DNA of 8,667 nt from Gammaproteobacteria bacterium (GTDB lineage: Bacteria; Pseudomonadota; Gammaproteobacteria; DSM-16500): assembly GCA_004322325.1 (NCBI GenBank), contig SCTP01000178.1, positions 1 to 8,667 of the forward strand, written 5' to 3'. Shown piece by piece: positions 1 through 6,414 of the stretch. Position 1 is the stretch's first letter. Every line of letters begins with the position of its first letter. The translations under genes were made by a program, and so were the position numbers. The notes below the pieces were generated by a model that worked only from the letters and a program-made list of their open reading frames with translations, made no database searches and was not told the DNA's origin.

Positions 1-1
1 T

Positions 2-1420
2 GCTTGCGCATTAACAAAAAAATGGCAATTAGCACACGAAGCCAAACAATATACTACTTCATTAGAAAAACGTGTGCATGAACGTACCGAAGAATTAAAA
101 TATCAAGCGAATCATGATTTATTAACTGGATTACCTAATCGAGTATTGTTGCTAGAAAGTATCAGAGAAACTATCGAGTATTCAAATAAAAATAATAAAT
201 TATTTGGTATTTTATTTTTTGATCTTGATCGCTTTAAATTAATTAATGATAGCCTTAGTCATGAAGCAGGTGATGAAGTGCTTCGCATTATTTCTAAGCG
301 ATTACAAGCAGTCTTGCGCGAGGAAGATTTATTAGCGAGATTAGGTGGCGATGAATTTGTAGTACTCATCAAAGATGTTAAAGATAAAGATATTTTTATT
401 AGCTTAGCCAGCAATCTTTTAAGTATATTTGAAAAACCGATTAAAATCCAAAACCATGAAATTAAATTGACGAGTAGTGTGGGGATATCGATCTATCCAA
501 AAGATGGTAAAAATGTGGATATATTATTGCGTAATGCAGATACAGCAATGTATCGAGCTAAAGAGTTAGGAGCAAATCAATTTCAATTTTATACGGAAGA
601 ATTAAATGCGAGAAATATAGAGCGATTAGAAAAAGAGGCAGAACTAAGGCGTGCCTTAGCGAATGAAGAATTTTTTTTATGTTATCAGCCTCAATATGAT
701 TTAAAGACGGAAACACTGGTATCAGTAGAAGCTTTAATTCGTTGGCAACATCCTACGAAGGGTGTGGTTTCCCCCATCGATTTTGTGCCGCTTGCTGAAG
801 ATACAGGGTTGATTGTACCTATCGGTGAATGGGTGTTACGCACCGCTTGCAGGCAAGTGAAGGCATGGCAAGACATGGGATTAATGCCAATACGTGTTGC
901 GGTTAACGTGACGACAAAGCAATTTAAATTATATAATCTTGTACAAATTGTCCGAACTATCCTTGAAGAAACACAATTAGAATCAAAATATCTAGAATTA
1001 GAATTAACCGAAAATATTATTATCAATAATGCGGATATTGTGAAGACGATTTATGATTTGAAAGAAATGGGGATTCAAATTGTCTTAGATGATTTTGGAA
1101 CGGGTTATTCGAGTTTAAATTATTTAAGAGAATTGCCTATTGATCGCTTAAAGATAGATCAATCTTATGTGCAAAATATCGAATCGAATCGAGGTGATGA
1201 TGTGATTATTCAAGCCATTATCGCCATGGCACAAAGTTTGAATTTAGAAGTATTAGCGGAAGGCGTGGAATCAGAGAGCCAATTGGAGTTTTTGAAAAAA
1301 TCAAAATGCGGCGAAGTGCAAGGATTTTATTTTAGCAAGCCTATTCCAGCAAAAACGTGTGAAAGACTCTTAAGAGAGCCGCATAATTTGAAGTTAGCAG
1401 AGGAATTAGAAGAAAAATAA
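2..1420 (+). CDS. GGDEF-EAL domain cyclic-di-GMP enzyme (5'-truncated by window edge)
   Basis: Predicted bifunctional diguanylate cyclase/phosphodiesterase that makes and hydrolyses cyclic-di-GMP. The frame is open to the left edge, so the true start and any sensor domain lie upstream; the first visible residues look like the helical linker (LEKRVHERTEEL) that usually joins a PAS, HAMP or membrane sensor to GGDEF. Counting the GTG codon at 74 as residue 1: DLLTGLPNR at 15-23, metal-binding DLDRF at 50-54, inhibitory RxxD site at 82-85, intact GGDEF at 91-95 (nt 344-358). The EAL domain has EAL at 219-221 followed by LIRW, VNVT (N278), LTEN (E313), DDFGTGYSS at 339-347, K360, AEGVES (E396) and QGF at 416-418. 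All key residues of both domains are present, so both activities could be real, though in this family one domain is often silent or regulatory. It ends against ppiB with a shared terminator. Confidence 0.95.
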   Translation, partial: ACALTKKWQLAHEAKQYTTSLEKRVHERTEELKYQANHDLLTGLPNRVLLLESIRETIEYSNKNNKLFGILFFDLDRFKLINDSLSHEAGDEVLRIISKRLQAVLREEDLLARLGGDEFVVLIKDVKDKDIFISLASNLLSIFEKPIKIQNHEIKLTSSVGISIYPKDGKNVDILLRNADTAMYRAKELGANQFQFYTEELNARNIERLEKEAELRRALANEEFFLCYQPQYDLKTETLVSVEALIRWQHPTKGVVSPIDFVPLAEDTGLIVPIGEWVLRTACRQVKAWQDMGLMPIRVAVNVTTKQFKLYNLVQIVRTILEETQLESKYLELELTENIIINNADIVKTIYDLKEMGIQIVLDDFGTGYSSLNYLRELPIDRLKIDQSYVQNIESNRGDDVIIQAIIAMAQSLNLEVLAEGVESESQLEFLKKSKCGEVQGFYFSKPIPAKTCERLLREPHNLKLAEELEEK

Positions 1421-1421
1421 A

Positions 1422-1450
1422 GTGGTGATGCCTTATTTGGCATCATCCAC
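1422..1450. terminator. Probable bidirectional intrinsic terminator between the GGDEF-EAL gene and ppiB
   Basis: Stem GTGG+TGATGCC (1422-1432) pairs with GGCATCA+CCAC (1439-1450): 11 base pairs with a single bulged T at 1446 and a six-base loop TTATTT. On the minus strand the stem is followed by a T-rich tract (TTTATTTTTC), good for ending ppiB. On the plus strand AATCACTTTTTC follows, a weaker tail. The ppiB stop codon forms the first three loop bases and its last codons form one arm. Confidence 0.75.
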
Positions 1451-1933
1451 AATCACTTTTTCAATAATAATCTTTTCGACAGGTACATTTTGATGGCCCA
1501 TTTGCGTGGTGGTTGCTACTTTTTTAATTTTATCGACCACCTCCATGCCTTCAGTCACTTGTCCAAAAACACAATATCCCCAACCATTCCCTGTTTCAGC
1601 GGTAAAGTTGAGAAAATCATTGTCTACAACGTTAATGAAGAATTGGGCCGTGGCTGAATGGGGATCAGAGGTGCGAGCCATGGCAATGGTTCCTCTTTTA
1701 TTGGCTTGACCTTTGTTTGCTTCATTTTGGATAGGAGACTGGGTTGTTTTTTGACGCATGTTAGTATCAAACCCCCCACCTTGAATCATAAAGCCGTTGA
1801 TGACACGATGGAAAATAGTCTGATCATAAAAGCCATTTTTGGCATAAGCAAGGAAATTTTCTGCTGTTTTTGGCGTATTGTCGAAATCTAATTGCAAGGT
1901 AATATTGCCTTGGTTGGTTTGTAATGTAATCAC
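1433..1933 (-). CDS. ppiB: Peptidyl-prolyl cis-trans isomerase B (cytoplasmic cyclophilin)
   Basis: Cyclophilin that catalyses cis-trans isomerisation of Xaa-Pro bonds during protein folding. The product is 166 residues, close to the 164 of E. coli PpiB, and begins directly with the first beta strand ([10 protein letters not shown]) without a signal peptide, so it should be cytoplasmic. Family motifs: [15 protein letters not shown] at 41-55 with catalytic-site R43 and Q51, GTIAMART at 81-88, [16 protein letters not shown] at 93-108, and GYCVFGQV at 119-126. I chose the GTG at 1933 because AAGGAG lies five bases before it and because it gives family length. The frame stays open upstream to 2140, but that extra sequence matches nothing in cyclophilins and would run through the promoter and the neighbouring gene. 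It is convergent with the GGDEF-EAL gene and divergent from the DUF6356 gene. Confidence 0.96.
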   Translation of the reverse strand: MITLQTNQGNITLQLDFDNTPKTAENFLAYAKNGFYDQTIFHRVINGFMIQGGGFDTNMRQKTTQSPIQNEANKGQANKRGTIAMARTSDPHSATAQFFINVVDNDFLNFTAETGNGWGYCVFGQVTEGMEVVDKIKKVATTTQMGHQNVPVEKIIIEKVIVDDAK

Positions 1934-1938
1934 AAAGA

Positions 1939-1944
1939 CTCCTT
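1939..1944 (-). promoter_or_regulatory. Ribosome binding site of ppiB fixing a GTG start
   Basis: AAGGAG on the minus strand, five bases before GTG (1933-1931). It decides the start over the longer open frame. Confidence 0.85.
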
Positions 1945-1961
1945 TTATTTGAAAAAGGTGG

Positions 1962-1970
1962 AGTATATCA
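1962..1970 (-). promoter_or_regulatory. Probable ppiB promoter, extended -10
   Basis: Minus-strand TGATATACT is an extended -10 (TGn + TATACT, five of six consensus). Transcription would start near 1955, leaving a leader of about 20 bases that contains the AAGGAG site. No good -35 is visible at the expected distance, which is common for extended -10 promoters. Confidence 0.5.
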
Positions 1971-2020
1971 TAAGGTTGAGAAAAAAAGGTAAATGGATTC
2001 ATGACTAAAAGGCATTCACT

Positions 2021-2287
2021 ATGAAAAATATCTTCACTGATCATCCTCATCGCATAGGGGAAACGTATTTTCAACATTTTAAATTTGCGCTTATATTTAG
2101 TATGAATATGATCGTAGGCGGCATAGCGTGTCTCATCCATGCCATTTTCCCCTTTCTATTTCCAGAAACAGGCAGTCATTTTTTATTGAAAATGACCCAT
2201 CGCTTTATCGAGCGTATGCCGGTTGTTGAGGATCGTGTGAAAGTCATTTCGCAATCTATTGAAAAGAAAATGAAAAAAGATGAGTAA
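2021..2287 (+). CDS. Small membrane protein, DUF6356-like
   Basis: An 88-residue protein that I place, from memory of the family pattern, in the DUF6356 group of small uncharacterised proteins. The conserved layout is visible: [16 protein letters not shown] at 8-23 (HP, GE-Y, H, FA), then a hydrophobic stretch at about 24-48 with GG and [16 protein letters not shown] ending near 54, then an amphipathic charged tail rich in K and E. One or possibly two membrane passes are likely; there is no cleavable signal peptide. Function is unknown. ATG at 2021 is preceded by AAAAGG with about eight bases of spacing. Two mini-ORFs overlap one another and this start (see findings). The next gene follows after 48 bases, so they might share a transcript, but that gene also has its own -10-like site. 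Confidence 0.85.
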   Translation: MKNIFTDHPHRIGETYFQHFKFALIFSMNMIVGGIACLIHAIFPFLFPETGSHFLLKMTHRFIERMPVVEDRVKVISQSIEKKMKKDE

Positions 2288-2291
2288 ATCG

Positions 2292-2300
2292 TGTTAAAAT
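2292..2300 (+). promoter_or_regulatory. Possible promoter (extended -10) for the small exported protein
   Basis: TGTTAAAAT is TGn plus TAAAAT (five of six to consensus), starting five bases after the preceding stop codon. Transcription would begin near 2307, about 29 bases before the GTG start. No clear -35 is seen. Confidence 0.35.
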
Positions 2301-2323
2301 AGAACTATAAGGAAAGACAACAC

Positions 2324-2330
2324 GAGGAGG
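2324..2330 (+). promoter_or_regulatory. Strong ribosome binding site before a GTG start
   Basis: GAGGAGG ends five bases before GTG at 2336. An ATG directly after it (2331) is followed by CGG TGA and encodes only Met-Arg, so the GTG is the meaningful start. Confidence 0.75.
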
Positions 2331-2335
2331 ATGCG

Positions 2336-2551
2336 GTGAAAATAGTCAACGTGTCTGTTTTAATAGCCACCATTTTTTTGTGTAGTAATGTTTATGCAGA
2401 GCATTGTTCTCGTGATGTCGTCACATTTTCTGCTCAGCCGCCTCGCTATGATGGCAATTATGTAGAAGATGGCAATCGAAATTATGATCCTGATATGAGT
2501 ACCGGCGATGACAATGCCAGTATTCACCCTGAGATGAATATTGATTACTAG
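2336..2551 (+). CDS. Small exported acidic protein of unknown function
   Basis: A 71-residue protein that I do not recognise. It starts at GTG behind a near-ideal GAGGAGG site. The N-terminus is a clear Sec signal peptide: MK, a hydrophobic core (about 4-16) and a signal peptidase I site VYA at 19-21. C16 is preceded by Leu, so it does not make a good lipobox. The predicted mature part is only about 50 residues and strongly acidic (about 11 Asp/Glu against three Arg and no Lys), rich in Asn, Tyr and Pro, with one cysteine near its N-terminus. It looks extended or disordered and could bind cations or a basic partner, but that is speculation. Its stop lies one base from the end of convergent rdgC, with no hairpin terminator seen between them. 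Confidence 0.75.
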   Translation: MKIVNVSVLIATIFLCSNVYAEHCSRDVVTFSAQPPRYDGNYVEDGNRNYDPDMSTGDDNASIHPEMNIDY

Positions 2552-2552
2552 C

Positions 2553-3473
2553 TTACGCTTGTTTTGCTATTGGCACGATGTTATTTGTTGTAAATAATGC
2601 TAATAGCTCTGTCAGTAAACCCGAAAATGTTTCTGTCATCATGATAAAATCCGCATCAAATTGCTGTTGTTTGGTTTCAGCAATATCTTTTGTTTGTGCG
2701 ACAATTTCTTCTTCAAATTGAATGCTACGTAAGGAAAAATCATTCGATAAAACAAAATGCACGCGATCTTGCCAACAAAGTGCTACTTGTATGGCTTCAC
2801 ATCCATCTTTAATAAATGATTGCACACTGTTAGCAAATAAATCTTGTTGCTGACAGCGAATGATACGGTTTTCTTGCTGCGGGTCTTGTAACACACAGGC
2901 TTTTTTTTCAATCGAGAAAGAAGCAGGGTAATGTTGATGTTTTAACCAGCTCGTCATGATCGCGGCAGGTTTTGTGACTTCAATCGGTTGTATTTCGTCA
3001 TTAAATGATTTTTTTAATAGCGAAATAAATTGCTCAGCTTTCTTGGGACTGGCGGAACCTAATACGAGCCAACGGTTTTTGGTATCAAGGTAAGCATAAA
3101 TGCGCGTTAATTTGGTAAAAGCACGCGGAAGCAGGGTGATAATTAATTCATCTTTGAGAGAAAGTTTTTCTTTTTGTCGGACTTTTCTCGCTTCATTTAA
3201 TTCAATTTGCTTAATTTTTTCACTGAGTGTTTGATTAACGACCGTAGCAGGAAGAATTTTATCTTCAATTTGCAAGCATAACATGGTATAGCCATTGAAT
3301 GTACGCGTTAAGGGTGCACCTTCTTCGTCGAGTAAAGGTACCCATCCTATGCTCGATGGCATGGAAGGTAAGCAAGGTGTAAAGCGTAGTGGCTCTAGCT
3401 TTTCAAGCATTTTTTCTGCTGCATAACAAGATAAATTGGTTAATTGAAATACTTGAATTTGTTTAAACCACAT
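2553..3473 (-). CDS. rdgC: Recombination-associated protein RdgC
   Basis: RdgC is a ring-forming, sequence-nonspecific double-stranded DNA binding protein of the nucleoid that restrains RecA filament activity. The product has 306 residues (E. coli about 303). Family landmarks run in order: MWFKQIQVFQL at the N-terminus, FTPC at 31-34, GWVP at 43-46, an EDKILPATVVNQ segment at 70-81, the SLKDE...LLPRAFTK block at 105-121, ASPKKAE at 141-147, and FDADFIMMTE at 272-281 near the end. The ATG at 3473 has TAAGGG about seven bases upstream and matches the family start, so it is secure. The gene is divergent from ettA across a short promoter region, and its 3' end meets the small exported protein gene almost base to base. 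No defects are seen. Confidence 0.95.
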   Translation of the reverse strand: MWFKQIQVFQLTNLSCYAAEKMLEKLEPLRFTPCLPSMPSSIGWVPLLDEEGAPLTRTFNGYTMLCLQIEDKILPATVVNQTLSEKIKQIELNEARKVRQKEKLSLKDELIITLLPRAFTKLTRIYAYLDTKNRWLVLGSASPKKAEQFISLLKKSFNDEIQPIEVTKPAAIMTSWLKHQHYPASFSIEKKACVLQDPQQENRIIRCQQQDLFANSVQSFIKDGCEAIQVALCWQDRVHFVLSNDFSLRSIQFEEEIVAQTKDIAETKQQQFDADFIMMTETFSGLLTELLALFTTNNIVPIAKQA

Positions 3474-3498
3474 TTTTTTCCCTTACTATCAAAAATAA

Positions 3499-3527
3499 AT
3501 TAGCCAGTCATACCATAAACCCATCAA
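3499..3527 (-). promoter_or_regulatory. Possible rdgC promoter
   Basis: On the minus strand, TTGATG (3527-3522) and GCTAAT (3504-3499) are separated by 17 bases, each four of six to the sigma-70 consensus. Transcription would start near 3492, about 18 bases before the rdgC ATG. Confidence 0.3.
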
Positions 3528-3534
3528 CACACCT

Positions 3535-3561
3535 TTGCAAGAAGATTGATATTGCTATAAC
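3535..3561 (+). promoter_or_regulatory. Probable ettA promoter
   Basis: TGCTATAAC (3553-3561) is an extended -10 (TGn + TATAAC). TTGCAA at 3535-3540 resembles a -35 but its 15-base spacing is short, so the extended -10 probably carries most of the weight. Transcription would begin near 3568, about 30 bases before the ettA ATG. It lies back to back with the proposed rdgC promoter. Confidence 0.45.
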
Positions 3562-3598
3562 ATGATACGCCTCAAAATGAATGGCACTTAAGAATTTT

Positions 3599-5269
3599 AT
3601 GGCACAATATATTTTTACTATGCAAGATGTGGGCAAAATTGTTCCTCCTAAACGTGAGATTTTAAAAAAAATCTGGCTCTCTTTTTTACCAGGCGCCAAA
3701 ATTGGCGTATTGGGGCTAAATGGGGCGGGTAAATCCACTTTACTTAAGATTATGGCGGGTATCGATAAGGAGATTGTTGGTGAGGCGCGTCCTTTACCTG
3801 GTATTCAGATTGGCTATTTATCGCAAGAACCAAAATTAAATCCGCAGAAAAACGTTCGTGGCAATGTGGAAGAGGGCCTGGGTGAAGGAATGGCTTTATT
3901 GTCTCGCTATAATGAGATCAGCATGAAATTTGCCGAGCCGATGAGTGATGATGAAATGAATGCCTTGTTGGCGGAGCAAGGTAAATTGCAAGACGCGATT
4001 GATGCGGCTAATTTATGGGATTTAGATCGTAAATTAGAAATTGCCGCTGATGCACTTCGCTTACCGCCATGGGAAGCGGATGTGACAAAACTGTCAGGCG
4101 GTGAACGTCGTCGTGTGGCGTTGTGCCGTTTATTGCTTTCTAAACCTGATATGCTGTTACTGGATGAACCCACTAACCATTTAGATGCAGAAAGTGTTGC
4201 ATGGTTGGAGCGATTTTTACATGAGTATTCTGGCACAGTGGTGGCGGTAACCCATGATCGGTATTTCTTAGATAATGTAGCGGGATGGATTTTAGAATTA
4301 GATCGTGGACAAGGTATTCCGTATGAAGGTAATTACTCTTCTTGGTTAGAGCAAAAAGATAAGCGACTAGAGCAAGAAGAGCGCCAACAAGAAACGTATC
4401 GCAAAGCATTAAAGGCAGAGCTTGAATGGGTGCGAACCAATCCAAAAGGTCGGCAAGCAAAAAGTAAAGCGCGTCTTGCTCGCTTTGAAGAAATGAATGC
4501 ACGTGAATTTCAAAAACGGTGCGAGACACAAGAATTATATATTCCACCGGGGCCGCGTTTAGGCGATTTAGTGATTGAAGTAAATAATGTAAGTAAAAAA
4601 TTTGGTGATAGATTATTGTTTGAAAATTTAAGTTTTAATATTCCCCCTGGTTCCATTGTCGGTATCATTGGTCCGAATGGTGCGGGTAAATCCACTTTAT
4701 TTAAAATGTTAATCGGTCAAGAAACACCGGATAACGGTGATATTCGTTTAGGTGAGACAGTAAAATTGTCTTACGTTGATCAAAGTCGTGATAATTTAGA
4801 TGGCAGCAAAACCGTTTGGCAAGAAATTTCCAATGAACAAGATGTCATGATGATTGGTGCTTACCAAATGCAAACGCGTACGTATGTGGGTCGTTTTAAT
4901 TTTAAAGGAACAGATCAACAAAAATTTATTAAAGATCTTTCAGGTGGTGAACGTAATCGCGTGCATCTCGCTAAATTACTTAGCAGTGGTGGCAATGTCT
5001 TGTTGTTAGATGAGCCTACTAATGATTTAGATGTTGAAACATTGCGTGCATTAGAAGAAGCATTATTGAATTTCCCCGGATGTGCGATGGTGGTTTCACA
5101 CGATCGATGGTTTTTAGATCGAATTGCAACGCATATTTTAGCATTTGAAGGTGATAGTAATGTGGTATTTTTTGCGGGAAATTATACTGAATATGAAGCA
5201 GATCGTATAAAACGTCTCGGTGAAATGGCTAAACAACCGCATCGGATTAAATATAAAAAGTTAGAATAA
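3599..5269 (+). CDS. ettA: Energy-dependent translational throttle protein EttA (ABC-F ATPase)
   Basis: EttA is a soluble ABC-F protein that binds the ribosomal E site and gates entry into elongation according to the ATP/ADP ratio. The product has 556 residues (E. coli 555). First ATPase domain: Walker A GLNGAGKS at 39-46, signature LSGGE at 165-169, Walker B LLLDE ending in catalytic E190 and continuing PTNHLD. The charged, helical P-site tRNA interaction motif and linker run from about 242 to 320. Second domain: GPNGAGKST at 358-366, LSGGE at 447-451, [11 protein letters not shown] with E472. Both catalytic glutamates are present. ATG at 3599 is chosen because [19 protein letters not shown] aligns with the E. 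coli N-terminus; an in-frame ATG at 3581 would add six unsupported residues. Only a weak TAAG site precedes the chosen ATG, and no better one precedes 3581. No transmembrane domain is present. Confidence 0.97.
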   Translation: MAQYIFTMQDVGKIVPPKREILKKIWLSFLPGAKIGVLGLNGAGKSTLLKIMAGIDKEIVGEARPLPGIQIGYLSQEPKLNPQKNVRGNVEEGLGEGMALLSRYNEISMKFAEPMSDDEMNALLAEQGKLQDAIDAANLWDLDRKLEIAADALRLPPWEADVTKLSGGERRRVALCRLLLSKPDMLLLDEPTNHLDAESVAWLERFLHEYSGTVVAVTHDRYFLDNVAGWILELDRGQGIPYEGNYSSWLEQKDKRLEQEERQQETYRKALKAELEWVRTNPKGRQAKSKARLARFEEMNAREFQKRCETQELYIPPGPRLGDLVIEVNNVSKKFGDRLLFENLSFNIPPGSIVGIIGPNGAGKSTLFKMLIGQETPDNGDIRLGETVKLSYVDQSRDNLDGSKTVWQEISNEQDVMMIGAYQMQTRTYVGRFNFKGTDQQKFIKDLSGGERNRVHLAKLLSSGGNVLLLDEPTNDLDVETLRALEEALLNFPGCAMVVSHDRWFLDRIATHILAFEGDSNVVFFAGNYTEYEADRIKRLGEMAKQPHRIKYKKLE

Positions 5270-5296
5270 AAAATTTTAAAAATGAACGACTTATAA

Positions 5297-5323
5297 AAGA
5301 GGTTGTCTTCGCGACGGTTTTTT
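5297..5323 (+). terminator. Possible intrinsic terminator of ettA
   Basis: GGTTGTC (5301-5307), a five-base loop TTCGC, and GACGGTT (5313-5319), followed by TTTT. In RNA the stem relies on three Watson-Crick pairs at the top and four G-U pairs below, extended by A-U and G-U pairing with the U tract, so it is weak. It overlaps the proposed mltD promoter. Confidence 0.35.
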
Positions 5324-5331
5324 AGTACCAT
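5303..5331 (+). promoter_or_regulatory. Possible mltD promoter giving a leaderless transcript
   Basis: TTGTCT (5303-5308) and TACCAT (5326-5331) are 17 bases apart, each four of six to consensus. The predicted start, about seven bases after the -10, falls on the A of the ATG at 5338. No Shine-Dalgarno sequence is visible before that ATG, which fits a leaderless message. Confidence 0.35.
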
Positions 5332-5337
5332 AGCGCG

Positions 5338-6264
5338 ATGCAATTGATAATCAGTCGTTCAAAATATCTAATATTAGCTGTATTGAGTTGTCTTATTTTA
5401 ATCGTGTGGGATAGCAGTAGCATGAATGATAATCTTGATGCTGCATTTTTTATTCCAGCGAATACAGCTGATTCTGTATGGAGCAGTTTGCGCAGTGAAT
5501 TCAAACTGGATCACCATGTTCAGTCTTCACGTGTGCAAGCTGAGATCCGTAATTTATTATCCGATCAGGACAAGCTTTACCAAATCCTGCAAGCGGCGGG
5601 CCCGTATATTTATTTTATTCAACAACAAACGAAAGCACGCGGATTACCAGCGGAATTAGCATTAATTCCTTTTGTTGAAAGTGAATTTAATCCGAATGAT
5701 CATTCTAATAAAGGTGCAACCGGTCTTTGGCAATTAATGCGTGGTACGGCGCATGAGCTCGGTATCAAAGTAAAAGCAGGGTATGATGGACGTCGTAATG
5801 TCATTGACTCAACCAAAGCAGCATTAGCGTATTTCAAAGATTTAGGCAATGAATTTAAAGGTAATTGGGATTTAGCCATCGCGGCTTATGATTGTGGTCA
5901 AGGTAAAGTGGAATCAGTGCAGCGTCGTACAGGTAGTGATGATTATTGGGATTTACCTTTGCCAAAAGAAACAAAATATTATGTACCGCGATTATTAGCT
6001 GTCGCTGAAATTATTCAAAATCCAGATAAATATGGTGTGAAATTACCGCCTGTTAATAATGAAGCTTACTTTACAGAATTAAAAACGAAAAAATCAGTGA
6101 ATTTGATACAAGTGTCGAAATCATCAGGTATCAGTTTAAAAACGTTAAATACATTAAATCCAGATTATAATCATGGGCCACTCCCTAAAAATGGTAAATA
6201 TAGTTTATTAATACCAGTAGATAAAGAGCCTGTCGTGAGAGCAAAATTCGCTGATACCATCTAA
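5338..6264 (+). CDS. mltD: Membrane-bound lytic murein transglycosylase, MltD-like (short form)
   Basis: Predicted lytic transglycosylase that cleaves the MurNAc-GlcNAc bond of peptidoglycan in the periplasm. The N-terminal hydrophobic segment (about 9-24) follows basic residues. Cys18 sits in AVLSC, a poor lipobox that still has hydrophobic residues after it, so an uncleaved anchor is as likely as a lipoprotein. The MltD-type lead-in VWSSLRSEF begins at 47. The SLT domain has catalytic E114 in FVESEFNP, GATGLWQLM at 126-134, and AAYDCGQGKV at 182-191, where the usual AYN reads AYD. A LysM-like region (about 254-293, ending LLIP) closes the protein. At 308 residues it is much shorter than E. 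coli MltD (about 450), which carries LysM repeats after this point. The ATG at 5338 is kept because it supplies the export signal. It follows ettA; E. coli ettA likewise neighbours a lytic transglycosylase gene, slt. Confidence 0.88.
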   Translation: MQLIISRSKYLILAVLSCLILIVWDSSSMNDNLDAAFFIPANTADSVWSSLRSEFKLDHHVQSSRVQAEIRNLLSDQDKLYQILQAAGPYIYFIQQQTKARGLPAELALIPFVESEFNPNDHSNKGATGLWQLMRGTAHELGIKVKAGYDGRRNVIDSTKAALAYFKDLGNEFKGNWDLAIAAYDCGQGKVESVQRRTGSDDYWDLPLPKETKYYVPRLLAVAEIIQNPDKYGVKLPPVNNEAYFTELKTKKSVNLIQVSKSSGISLKTLNTLNPDYNHGPLPKNGKYSLLIPVDKEPVVRAKFADTI

Positions 6265-6328
6265 TCGACCTTCCGTGTCTACCTCGTTTATACCCGCATT
6301 AGAAATTACGACTTTTGATAAATGGAAG

Positions 6329-6358
6329 TTGTTATACGTTGTCGACGATGTTTATACT
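6329..6358 (+). promoter_or_regulatory. Possible promoter for the GP-repeat exported protein
   Basis: TTGTTA (6329-6334, four of six) and TATACT (6353-6358, five of six) with an 18-base spacer. Transcription would start near 6365, leaving a leader of about 50 bases. This is the main signal I see in the 150-base gap 6265-6414. Confidence 0.4.
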
Positions 6359-6404
6359 ATCAATGGCGCGGTTCAAACTTATTTTTAATCTTGATCCTTA
6401 CTTT

Positions 6405-6409
6405 GGAGG
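6405..6409 (+). promoter_or_regulatory. Ribosome binding site of the GP-repeat protein
   Basis: GGAGG, five bases before ATG at 6415. It selects this start over an in-frame ATG at 6322 that would bury the signal peptide inside the protein. Confidence 0.85.
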
Positions 6410-6414
6410 CAAAA

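Noticed and set aside
691..1026. 111-codon open frame on the minus strand inside the EAL domain
   Set aside because: It lies fully antisense to an intact, motif-rich gene, has low-complexity Ser/Thr-rich sequence and no ribosome binding site.
1934..2140. 69-codon N-terminal extension of ppiB
   Set aside because: It does not resemble cyclophilins, crosses the probable promoter and the divergent gene, and the GTG at 1933 has an AAGGAG site and gives family length.
2545..2575. Terminator between the small exported protein gene and rdgC
   Set aside because: Only three- or four-pair stems (AGC/GCT) are possible and no T tract follows them.
3581..3598. Six-residue N-terminal extension of ettA from an upstream ATG
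   Set aside because: The EttA family begins MAQ(F/Y), matching the ATG at 3599, and no ribosome binding site precedes 3581.
3907..4547. Two overlapping minus-strand open frames (109 and 124 codons) inside ettA
   Set aside because: They are antisense shadows of a conserved ABC-F gene. No family motif or start signal supports them.
6322..6414. 31-residue N-terminal extension of the GP-repeat protein
   Set aside because: It would place the signal peptide internally, and GGAGG sits five bases before the ATG at 6415.
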